The notes under the pieces are model-generated. The model had not been told where the DNA came from. It made no database searches and saw only the letters and a list, made by a program, of their open reading frames with translations. DNA of 64,000 nucleotides from the NCBI RefSeq assembly GCF_002878395.1, contig NC_061114.1:168800883-168864882 (forward strand), given 5' to 3'. The position numbers and the translations under genes were made by a program. This DNA is from Capsicum annuum (taxonomy: Eukaryota; Streptophyta; Magnoliopsida; Solanales; Solanaceae). Positions within the stretch are counted from its first letter, which is position 1, and every line of letters starts with the position of its first letter. Positions 50,352 to 58,694 of the stretch are shown piece after piece.

Positions 50352-51576
50352 AGAAGATATAAAAATAATAACAAAGGAAGAATATTTAAATGATGAAGGA
50401 ACGGAACAAAAAATAATATTTGATAGTAACATATTTGATGAAATAAAAGGAAAAGAATTAGATTTAAGTGTAGAGAAAATATTTAAAATACCAACAATAA
50501 AAAATATTTTTACTAGGAAAAAGGATGAATATTATGTAGTATGCCAAAAAGAACATGTAATAGACTGCAGATATGCAAAAGGCAAAGCGAGTATACCACT
50601 AGTAACAAAAAGAATAATTAATAAAGAGATAAATGATATAAAAAGTAAAGGAGATCCAATAAAATATGTACACCTTGGAGGTACAGAGATATTAATAAAA
50701 GCATGTTTTAGAGAAAGAATAGATAAACCAATAGAATTATATTTAGCTGATGATAGAATTATAAAACCCATAGAAAAAGGCATAATAACTGCCGTAAAAG
50801 GAAATCTAATATATCAAAAATTTAAATTTATAATAAGTGCAAATTATTCAGTAGCGGTAACAGATAGAAATATAGATAAATCACTAGTATTATATTGGAA
50901 AATATCAGGAATAGAATTAACCCCAGGAAGTAAAATATTTATAGCAAGATGTAAAAATATATATGTATTAACAACAAAACATAAAATAACAGGAAAAAAT
51001 AAGATTAACAAAATACAAATAGAAAGCCCATTTGAACAAATTGTAAAAACAATAGATTATAATGATTATAGCTATAGAGACATAGATACAGAAGAAAATT
51101 TAGAAATAGTAAATGATAGAATAAGTACAACGAAAAGAATAGCTAATGAAAAACCAGAATCATCAAGCTCATCAAAAAGAACAAGTTATGAAACAAATTC
51201 AATAAGTAATTTAAACCAATATCATATAACAGGAAAAATAAATGAAAAAGAATATTTAATACTTTTGAATACAGGACAAGAAGAAAATTATATAGCAAAA
51301 TATCTAGTAAAAAATGAAGAAATAAAGACTGATAATAATATGTGCCCAGATCTACCAAGAAGTTTAATAAATAATAAAAATATAGCAGAAAAAGAAATAA
51401 TAATAGGAGTTAGAAAAATAAAAATAGAATTCGAAGTAAAGGAAGAAATGCAAAAAGCAGATATAATATTAGGAATAAAATGGTTAGAACAAGTAAAACC
51501 ATATAATATAGAACATACACAATTAACCTTAACACATAACAAAGAAAAGTTATTCTTAAAAAGAGCCTTAACATGA
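50335..51576 (+). CDS. viral movement protein (30K type) fused to a retropepsin-like domain, 413 aa
   Basis: The first ~250 residues are a 30K-superfamily movement protein, which opens plasmodesmata: LSVEKIFKIP near residue 42, YVHLGGTEILIKACF from residue 111 (the conserved strand of the caulimovirid MP), and a second strand block through residue 230. A Ser-rich linker follows. Residues about 298-410 look like a retropepsin: LLNTGQEENYI with NTG at 312-314 in place of catalytic DTG, and ADIILGIKWLEQVKPY with the ILG motif at 378-380. Asn for Asp would make it inactive. The start overlaps the coat ORF by 17 nt; Met at 50,344 is an alternative start. The ORF is intact and stops one base before the next ATG. 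Confidence 0.85.
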   Translation: MNQMTEEDIKIITKEEYLNDEGTEQKIIFDSNIFDEIKGKELDLSVEKIFKIPTIKNIFTRKKDEYYVVCQKEHVIDCRYAKGKASIPLVTKRIINKEINDIKSKGDPIKYVHLGGTEILIKACFRERIDKPIELYLADDRIIKPIEKGIITAVKGNLIYQKFKFIISANYSVAVTDRNIDKSLVLYWKISGIELTPGSKIFIARCKNIYVLTTKHKITGKNKINKIQIESPFEQIVKTIDYNDYSYRDIDTEENLEIVNDRISTTKRIANEKPESSSSSKRTSYETNSISNLNQYHITGKINEKEYLILLNTGQEENYIAKYLVKNEEIKTDNNMCPDLPRSLINNKNIAEKEIIIGVRKIKIEFEVKEEMQKADIILGIKWLEQVKPYNIEHTQLTLTHNKEKLFLKRALT

Positions 51577-51577
51577 A

Positions 51578-53374
51578 ATGGAGATATATGTATTAATGAA
51601 GATAGTAGTAGAAGGATATTACAGTAGATATTATACGTCTATGATAGATACAGGAGCAGAAACTAGTTTATGTACATATAATTGCTTACCAGAAAGTAAA
51701 TGGGATAAATTAAAAACACCAATAATAGTTAAAGGATTTAATAATGAAGGAAGCTTAATTACTTATAAAGCTAGGAATGTAAAAATACAAGTATGGGGTA
51801 AGATATTAACAATAGAAGAAATTTATAATTATGAATTAACATCAAAAGATATACTTTTAGGAATGCCATTCTTAGATAAATTATACCCACATATAATAAC
51901 CAAAACAGACTGGTGGTTTACAACACCATGTAAGCAGAAAGTAAGAGCAAAAAGAGTTAATAATAAAATAAGAAAGAAAACTGATTGGATAAAAGGAAGT
52001 GAAAAAATTACACAAAAGTTAGAAAATATAAAAAATACTGAAGATACAGTAGAACTAGTAGTATTTTCGATAAATAAAACAGAAATAACTATATTTTCAA
52101 TAAATAAAATAGAAATAATTCAGAAAAAATTAGAACAATTATATAGTGAAGATCCATTAAAAGGATGGGAAAAACATAAAACTACTATAAAAATCGAATT
52201 AATAGATAAAAATAGCATAATAACCCAAAAACTATTAACATATAATTTTGACGATTTAAAAGAATTTAAAATACACATAGATGAATTATTAGAAAAACAA
52301 TACAAAAAAGTACTAGTAAACATAATAGTCCAGCATTTATAGTAAATAAACATAGTGAATAAAAAAGAGGAAAAAGTAGGATGGTAATTGATTATAGAAA
52401 TTTAAATGCAAAAACTATAACATATAATTATCCAATACCAAATAAGATATTAAAAATAAGACAAATACAAGGATATAATTATTTTAGCAAATTCGATTGT
52501 AAATCAGGATTTTACCACCTAAAGCTAGAAGAAGAATCTAAAGAATTAACCGCATTTATGGTACCACAAGGATTTTATGAATGGAACGTATTACCATTTG
52601 GATATAAAAATACACCAGGTAGATATCAATATTTTATGAATAATTATTTTAAACAATTATCTAATTGTATAGTATACATAGATGATACAAATAGATAAAA
52701 GTGGAGTAAAAATGCAACAAACAAATAGTACAAAAAATAATAAATTCGAAAGAAGAATTAGATACAAAGAAGAAATTACAATCATTTTTAGGATTAGTAA
52801 ACCAAGTAAGAGAATATATTCCAAAATTAGCAGAAACTTTAAAACCACTACAGAAAAAATTAAAAAAGGATGTAGAATATAACTATGATGAAAAAGATAA
52901 AAAACAAGTTCAACAAATAAAATTACTTTGTAGAGAATTACCAAAATTACAATTTCCCGATGAAAATAGAAAATTTATATATATATAGTAGAAGCAGATG
53001 CTAGTGAATATAGTTACGGAGGAGTACTTAAATATCGATATGAAGCAGAAAAAATAGAACGCCATTGTAGATACTACTCAGGTACGTTCAATGAGACAGA
53101 AATAAAATGGGAAATAAATAGGAAAGAATTATGTTCATTATATAAATGTTTGTTAGCATTTGAGCCATATATTGTATATAACAAATTTATTGTACGAACA
53201 GATAATACACAGGTACGCTGGTGGTTAACAAAGAAAATACAAAATTCAGTTACAACAAAAGAAATTCGGAGACTAGTTTTAAATATATTAAATTTCACAT
53301 TTACAATTGAAGTGATCAGTACTAACAAAAATGTTATTGCAGATTACATATCAAGACAAAGCTACACAGACTGA
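51578..53374 (+). pseudogene. viral protease - reverse transcriptase - RNase H polyprotein, broken
   Basis: Retropepsin: MIDTGAETSL with DTG at residues 24-26, and DILLGMPFL near residue 90. The frame shifts near 52,313 (before NSPAFIVNKHSE), and a TAA interrupts near 52,357. RT resumes with RMVIDYRNLN near 52,378, FSKFDCKSGFYHLKL near 52,484, LPFGYKNTPGRYQ near 52,591, and the catalytic YIDD at 52,675-52,686. About 45-50 codons after YIDD are missing: the next text (IQIDKSGVKMQ) normally lies well downstream. RNase H has its acidic residues at EADAS (Asp 52,997), RKEL, RTDN (Asp 53,211) and IADYISR (Asp 53,342). Another shift near 52,985 links the RT tail to RNase H. This copy cannot make active polymerase. 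Confidence 0.9.
53320..53342 (+). promoter_or_regulatory. predicted branch point and 3' splice site for the last viral ORF
   Basis: TACTAAC (53,320-53,326), a consensus branch point, lies 17 nt before TTATTGCAG, ending at 53,342. The downstream frame is in phase 0. Proposed partner: the donor at 55,054. Confidence 0.5.
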
Positions 53375-54571
53375 AATAATAGAAGAAGATACTCTAGAAA
53401 AAATACTTAACACCCTAACTACGCTTTCAATGAAAGTGGACAGTATGGGTAATGAGATAGAAAAGCTAAAGACTAATGAAGATAAACTGAAGTCTATAGC
53501 TACGAATCAGCTAACTCAGCAGTGTGCAGAGCTATGTCGATCGGAAGACATTAAAGTTCCAGAGCTAGAAGGAGACGTTGGGACACTCCATAAAACCCAT
53601 AACATTTATCAATCTACTTCTGCAGGTACAAGCAAAGGAGTTAACAGACCAAGATACCAGAATATGAATATGAATAAAATATTTGAGAAACCATTTACAC
53701 CAAAAACACAAAAAGACCACTTATTCATACCCCCACAAGTTAACACATACCGAGATAGCCTAAACCAAGATAAAAAAGTTTACAACTACACCGCCCAGAA
53801 ATACATAGAAAATATATACAGAGTACAAACCTTTCTAAACCATAACCCCAGAGCTACAAACATCAAAGAACCAAATACCAACTATATAACACAAAAATTA
53901 CAAGGATATAACAAACTAATTGCACTACCCAAAACTAACCCAAGCCTAGTAAAAACCTGTTTTGACTATGGACTATTAAACACCATATATACCCAAGACG
54001 GAGAAGAATTAACAACTATGGAAGAATTATACAAAATATTCACCACCTACAAAAGGATAACGAAAGGAAATTTATTTTATATAAAGTGTTATACTACACC
54101 GGCAGAGATACTATATGATGAAATAAAACCAGTTATACAAGTTGTAAAGATAGGACTAACTAGAGACATGATCATACCAGAAGATATTACACAGCAACCG
54201 GAGATACCCAGAATTGAGATACCAGACTTCTATGCAAACAAACGACTTATTGGACTAGCTACGATTATTCAAGAACTAGCAAATAATTATACTAATGGAA
54301 ACCCAATATGGAGATATTATTCGAGAGATCATCAAATGATTTACTCTAATTCAAAAGAGCTACGTCAAGCAGATATGGAGGATGTCAGACAATGGATAAT
54401 GACATTACTCAACCCAGAAAAACAATCTACCGCAAGAGCAATTAAAAAAGGATTATTTCAGACGGACTACTAACAAGATATTGTAAAATAATTGGACACA
54501 AATATTCAGATCACCAATGTTTGAGGTGTAATGGTGAAGATAATATTATTCCAGAAGTACATCTAGAATAA
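53331..54571 (+). pseudogene. last viral ORF, overlapping RNase H; positional equivalent of TAV / RTBV ORF IV
   Basis: The open frame runs 53,331-54,473 (380 codons). A one-base frame change near its end leads into a further Cys/His-rich tail (YCKIIGHKYSDHQCLRC) that ends at TAA 54,569-54,571. The N-terminus has a coiled coil (about residues 18-60: LNTLTTLSMKVDSMGNEIEK). The C-terminal half is a compact conserved-looking block (FYIKCYTTPAEILYDEIKPV, IPDFYANKRLIGLATIIQEL). I do not know its fold. By position it matches the caulimovirus transactivator/inclusion protein and tungrovirus P46. The ATG at 53,331 lies inside RNase H coding, four codons before a strong 3' splice site, so the natural start is probably supplied by splicing. 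Confidence 0.75.
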
Positions 54572-54885
54572 AAATCAAGAAGACAAAATGCCAGCTGGAA
54601 AGATAAAATAAGAAGCAATAATGGAGCAGATACGACAACATCAACGGAATCAACGGAAGACAAGATATTTGGACCCATTTATTGTACAAATTTTTTAGTC
54701 TTACGATAAGATTATAAGTTAGCAATAATGTAGAGCATTTATGTAAATTTTGACCTTTCTTAGCTTTTCAGGGTAGGTAGTTTTATAGGCCTATAGCCTT
54801 TTTGACTTTTTAGCTTTAAGTTTTATAATTTTAAAAACGTGTGAAGAATAGATTGTAAAGTTTGATTGTAAAGTTTCTTTCGTTC
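54572..54885 (+). promoter_or_regulatory. viral intergenic region / promoter upstream part
   Basis: No ORF of note lies between the end of the last ORF and the TATA box. It is AT-rich with short A-tracts. By family layout, this is where the promoter enhancer elements lie; I recognise no specific element with certainty. Confidence 0.5.
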
Positions 54886-54893
54886 TATAAATA
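54886..54893 (+). promoter_or_regulatory. viral pregenomic RNA promoter TATA box
   Basis: TATAAATA lies in a CTATAAATAAAG context. A start site would be expected near 54,915-54,925, just upstream of an AGAAGCAAGCCTTCATG segment. The leader with sORF and hairpin follows, as in other Caulimoviridae. Confidence 0.7.
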
Positions 54894-54984
54894 AAGAAAG
54901 CAGAAGGCATTGCAGAAGCAAGCCTTCATGCGTTGAAGCAAATATTCTCTCCATTCCACAACAAATATTTTACTCAGTTAATTA

Positions 54985-54990
54985 AATAAA
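54985..54990 (+). terminator. viral polyadenylation signal AATAAA
   Basis: It lies about 70 nt after the expected RNA start, so that genomic RNA reading round the circle would end with a short terminal repeat, as in the family. A second AATAAA overlaps the TATA box. Confidence 0.55.
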
Positions 54991-54999
54991 CATATTTCA

Positions 55000-55083
55000 A
55001 TGGAAAAAGCTATGGAGGAACAAACTTCAGAAATATCAAAACTACCCGAACAGGTATATTTATTTATAATTATGAATAGCTAA
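55000..55083 (+). CDS. leader short ORF (27 codons) containing a predicted splice donor
   Basis: ATG 55,000 to TAA 55,081-55,083. After codon 18 the text is CAG|GTATAT (exon end 55,053, GT at 55,054), a good plant 5' splice site in phase 0. The stop lies 7 nt before the foot of a long hairpin, the spacing used for ribosome shunting in CaMV and RTBV. A two-codon mini-ORF (ATG 54,928) precedes it. Confidence 0.65.
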   Translation: MEKAMEEQTSEISKLPEQVYLFIIMNS

Positions 55084-55090
55084 ATTCATA

Positions 55091-55408
55091 ATTCCCAACA
55101 ATCATGATATGATAAAATAAATTCATATTAGTTATTTTATAGTAGAATTATTCGAAGAATAATATGTTAAGAAGTTTATTAACAAAGAGGAAACGGAGAA
55201 AGATACCTAAGGACTATGCCATCCTAAAGGTGAAACCAATGAGGCAAGAAGCCGTGGCGGGGAGTAACCAGAGTAGAGGCGTTGTTTAAGGGAAAAAGTA
55301 TCCGAATTACCATGTTAATAGTGACGGAAGGACATATTATTTAAGAATAATCTAGTATATAGTAAGCTAAGATGACCATATTTTGTTATGTACATGGTTG
55401 AAGGGAAT
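55091..55408 (+). promoter_or_regulatory. viral leader hairpin (ribosome-shunt structure)
   Basis: The foot pairs ATTCCC (55,091-55,096) with GGGAAT (55,403-55,408). The helix continues with wobble pairs and bulges through 55,101-55,156 against 55,342-55,398. It includes a perfect 10-bp block (55,158-55,167 with 55,332-55,341) and a further ATTAAC/GTTAAT pair (55,178-55,183 with 55,314-55,319). The loop region is GC-richer. The first ATG after it that opens a longer ORF is at 55,429. Confidence 0.7.
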
Positions 55409-55428
55409 ATTTTGAAGAAAGCAATTTT

Positions 55429-55620
55429 ATGAAAATGAATGATTATTTATCTGATGTGATGGTAGATAAATTTAAAATACTTATTTTGTATGCACTTAGA
55501 GGTATAAAAGTAGTAGATATAAGAAAAATCATATTAGAAAAAGCATTTGGTAGATATTACATGACTAGAGTAAATTATATACCATACCTACCTAACTACT
55601 CTTACAAATACTTACGATGA
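55429..55620 (+). CDS. small viral ORF A, 63 aa, first ORF after the leader hairpin
   Basis: It begins 20 nt after the hairpin foot, where a shunted ribosome would land. It contains FKILILYALRGIKVVDIRKI (about residues 13-32) and a Tyr-rich tail. It ends in an ATGA overlap with the next ORF. It is clearly similar to the ORF at 55,813 (LKVLILYILKDIKIIDIKKI). Function unknown. Confidence 0.65.
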   Translation: MKMNDYLSDVMVDKFKILILYALRGIKVVDIRKIILEKAFGRYYMTRVNYIPYLPNYSYKYLR

Positions 55621-55816
55621 TAAGTTACATAGAATTTTTAGAAAAAGATATAAGAAACATACAGTTACTAGAAAAACAGATAAAAATAAATATAGACAAA
55701 TACATGGAAAATAAAGATATAAATACATAGAATTCCTTAATAAAAATATGCAAGAGCTACTAAGGCTAAAACAAACAACTACAAAATATTATAATAAAAC
55801 CAATTTTAAAAGATAG
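55617..55816 (+). pseudogene. small viral ORF B, about 66 codons, one frameshift
   Basis: It starts in ATGA with the stop of ORF A. It is charged and helical (FLEKDIRNIQLLEKQIKINI), then hits TAG at 55,728-55,730. A one-base shift there restores YIEFLNKNMQELLRLKQ to a TAG at 55,814-55,816. Same character as the 70-aa ORF at 48,368. Confidence 0.55.
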
Positions 55817-55986
55817 ATCATTTAGATTATCTTAAAGTATTAATCTTATATATACTTAAAGATATAAAAATTATAGATATTAAGAAAATAATATTAGAAA
55901 AAGTAATAGACTACGAAATTGAAACTACAAATTGTCTAGAACAGTTATACGAAGAAATTTACCCAGAAGGATATTATTCAGATTAA
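55813..55986 (+). pseudogene. small viral ORF A', duplicate of ORF A, start codon lost
   Basis: The frame is open from the overlap with ORF B's stop to TAA 55,984-55,986. It begins with ATA where ATG would be expected. LKVLILYILKDIKIIDIKKI matches ORF A at about 13 of 20 positions, with conservative changes elsewhere. The acidic tail (LYEEIYPEGYYSD) differs from ORF A. Confidence 0.6.
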
Positions 55987-55989
55987 AAA

Positions 55990-56292
55990 AAGTTAGAATA
56001 TATTAGACAAACTAGAGAAAATCAAGAAAATCTAAATAATGAAATTAATTATAGGAACCGAATTAGAAAAATAATGGAAAGTCTAAAAGAAAAATTAATA
56101 TGGATAGAAAAGACCTTAGAAAATTTAGATAAAAGTACATGTGATAGTTTATATAATTTAAAAAACTCACTACGAGAAGAACAACACAAGATAATAAATA
56201 ACATTGAAAATCTAGAATTAGATATATATTACAGTACAGATAGGATAAATTATTATACAGAAATTTGTAACTCTGCAATTACTACAGGATAA
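55990..56292 (+). pseudogene. small viral ORF B', coiled-coil, start unclear
   Basis: The coding-like frame runs from about 55,993 (KLEYIRQTRENQENLNNEI) to TAA 56,290-56,292; the first ATG inside it is 56,074 (72 codons). It is strongly helical with heptad-like leucines (LIWIEKTLENLDKS, INNIENLELDIYY). It probably began at an ATGA with ORF A', now altered. It ends about 90 nt before the right terminal repeat. Confidence 0.55.
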
Positions 56293-56383
56293 AATAATAA
56301 ACCAAACAAATTAATGAATATATCTTACAAAAAGTAAATCATTAAAAGAATATCTACGCATAAATAAAAATAGATTCACTAGA

Positions 56384-56442
56384 AACCTAATAAATCTATT
56401 AGATTTATTATATCCGCGCACCCCCCTACAATTGGTATCAGA
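56384..56442 (+). repeat. right terminal repeat of the pararetrovirus integrant
   Basis: Copy of 47,944-48,002. It ends after TGGTATCAGA, inside the primer-binding site. Host integrase codons follow at once. Confidence 0.9.
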
Positions 56443-57051
56443 ATACTAGAATGGTAGCTATTATTATAGGGTTAACAAGGGAAAAACTTATCTCAATGAC
56501 CCCAAAAATCCATCACACAAGCTCTAACATATTATCCAACCTCTGAATAGTACACTCTGATTTGTCCATTTATCTGCGGATGAAATGTCATATTCATATC
56601 CAACTGAGTACCCAATACCCACTGTAAGGTACTCTAAACGTTTGAAGTGGACTGATTACCTCGATTTGATATGATGGAAATGGACAAACCATGTATTTGA
56701 ACTATCTCACAATTATAGATCTTTGGCTAATTTCTCAACATTATAGTTCATCTTCCCAGGCATAAAATAGGTCGATTTAGTCAATCTATCCATAATTACC
56801 AAAACAGAATCAAACTTTCACAAGGTCTGAGGTAAAATAACTACAAAATTTATAGTGATACACTCCCATTAAAACTCGAGAATGGGCATTCTCTGAAGCA
56901 AACAACCTGGTCTTTGATGCTCATATTTCACCTACGGGCAATTCAGACACAGAGCGACAAACTCTATAATATATCCCTTCTTCTTAAACCACCAATAATT
57001 TTTCTTTAGGTCATGATACATCTTTCCTGTGCCTGAATGAACAGAATAACA
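56443..57051 (-). pseudogene. integrase core of gypsy-3 (other side of the viral insertion)
   Basis: The minus strand from about 57,048 reads CYSVHSGTGKMYHDLKKNYWW (H2C2 region), then CLNCP..VKYEHQRPG, DRLTKSTYFMPGKMNYN, GLSISIISNRGNQ, LDMNMTFHPQINGQ, YVRACVMDF and NNSYHSSI. It ends at the viral junction. The text that should follow (about 45-50 codons before KSYADKR at 47,930) is absent from both sides. Confidence 0.85.
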
Positions 57052-58694
57052 TTACTCCTAAGCGCACATGCAAGTGTACGTAGTCTCACCAAGTAGTAAA
57101 GTGGTCTTAAATAATTCTGAATATCGGTCCCTCAGATACTTGTGTTGACAACTATCTAATTCAAGTTTAACTATTGCTATTAAATTAGTGCAATTGTAAC
57201 CAAAAGAGTTTGAGAGTTTATAATTAAAAGTAAACTAAAATAATGCGGAAAAGTAAAGACTTTGGATAATCAATGGATGAAAACCCAGGGTTGAAGCACT
57301 ACGAACAATCATACTAAGCTATTTAACTTTATTGGTTAGATTACTTATCTTGGATGTTGATTCACAAGGTTTATCATAAGATCATGGTCTACTGCCCTCT
57401 AATCTTTTATCTAACTGGATATTACAACTACATCATTGAGTAGAAATGTAATAATCCATTTAGATGCATTAAGATATCATCCTGCAAGTGAATCAAATAA
57501 GTCTTCTAGGTGTATCTCTATCCTAGATACTAATTTGAATTCCTTATTTTATAAAAGAATAAGAAACTTGCTCTATTTACCCCCACGTTCTATCCTCTTA
57601 TTTCCCCTCTTGAGCTTACAAGACAACAATATATGTATTCTAAGGGTCGCAAATACCTAAAATAGTTATAACAAGGTTAAATAAAAAACGAAATATGACA
57701 ATCAATCAAAACCAAATCAATTCAAAGAAATAGTAATCATGGTCGTTGCCTTAACCCTGTAAAGGGGGCATTCAGCCACTAATGGACGTTATCGTAATCA
57801 AGATGAATGAATAAATGATATAATCTATAAATAAACTAAATTAAAAGAATAAAAACCCTAATTGAAGTATTTTCCAGCCCCTCTCAAATCTTTAAAGACG
57901 TCCAAGGTTTGACACAATGTGTTCAAGTGTCCTATTTATAGGACTTTTGGTCATGGTGGAAGTATGGTCTGTGATGTGACACTCATTCCAAGAGAGTAGG
58001 GGTCGCAATTTCCTGCCCATTACCATGGAATATGGGTCATGACACACTGCCCATTTCTAAGAAATATGGGTCGTGATGCCCCTCTAACGCGAGGGCACAC
58101 TAGAACATCCAATTTGACGTCTAAACTTTATCGTGTGCACTGGTCTTCCATCCCAAGCCTTATGATGTTGTTTCCACTTGATTTCAAGCTTTTTCATCAT
58201 TGATATATCACCATAATAAAATTATCAAGCATACTACAACATTAAACACCACGAATTTGAGCTCAAAACAACACACAATCCATAACGGTGAACTAGAAAC
58301 TTAAGCTAAGAACTAGTTTTACCATTTAATCTTTAACTTAGTGTTTGACTCTAAGCTTGATTCAATTAAACCTTGAACACTATAGACAAGTTTTTCCACA
58401 CATAATTATACAATTATACCATTAGGAACTCATTAAACACATTACAATCCATCGAGATCAAGTAGAACAACATCTAGCTCAAGCTAGTAAAACTAGTTTC
58501 TTTATTTGAATTCTAAGTTACCCAATTAAGTACAAACTTGTTTGAACTACACCATGAACATTGTAACCAAATAATTAAACACTTAGATGATTAAATATAT
58601 CATTATTAACATATTAAGAAAATAATTTGTCCTCAAAACAAGGCTAAATAAACTAGGATAACAACACTAAGGTGCATAAATTTACCTCAGATCA
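57052..58694 (-). repeat. 3' LTR of a minus-strand Tat-like element
   Basis: On the minus strand it starts TGATCTGAGG at 58,694, right after AAATGTGGGGTGG (polypurine tract 58,695-58,707). It ends near TACACTTGCATGTGCGC, close to 57,060. The phrase after GTTGTCAACACAAGTATC (57,140-57,120) is typical of this LTR class. The lower boundary within the gypsy-3 integrase is approximate. Confidence 0.6.

Larger units (their letters stand above)
47944..56442 (+). mobile_element. endogenous pararetrovirus (Caulimoviridae), one 8,440-bp unit plus 59-bp terminal repeat
   Basis: The set of genes is diagnostic: zinc-knuckle coat protein, 30K-type movement protein, retropepsin, reverse transcriptase, RNase H, no integrase, no long LTRs, and a tRNA-Met primer site. 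A 59-bp direct repeat at the two ends (47,944-48,002 and 56,384-56,442, one mismatch) defines a circular genome of about 8,440 bp, within the usual 7-9 kb. All ORFs are on the + strand. It lies within the integrase of gypsy-3 and is bounded on both sides by integrase codons. Coat protein preceding movement protein recalls cavemo- and solendoviruses; small ATGA-linked ORFs and the predicted spliced last ORF recall tungroviruses. I cannot assign a genus. Several lesions make this copy non-functional. Confidence 0.93.

Noticed and set aside
49906..51542. Minus-strand open frames across the viral coat and movement genes
   Set aside because: They are shadows of AT-rich sense coding (Phe/Ile/Leu-rich translations of A-rich codons) and overlap well-supported viral ORFs.
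53331..53342. ATG at 53,331 as the natural start of the last viral ORF
   Set aside because: It lies within RNase H coding, just four codons upstream of a strong 3' splice site, and far inside the polycistronic RNA. Splicing from the leader sORF is the more likely source of the start. Kept only as the boundary of the open frame.
55255..55300. GC-richer stretch possibly of rRNA or organelle origin
   Set aside because: Too short and with no recognisable rRNA or chloroplast signature. It lies in the apical part of the viral leader hairpin, where such a stretch is unremarkable.
47944..56442. Reading the 59-bp terminal repeats as LTRs of an LTR retrotransposon
   Set aside because: Far too short, no TG...CA ends, and the primer site lies inside rather than after the repeat. 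The gene set (movement protein, no integrase) is that of Caulimoviridae.
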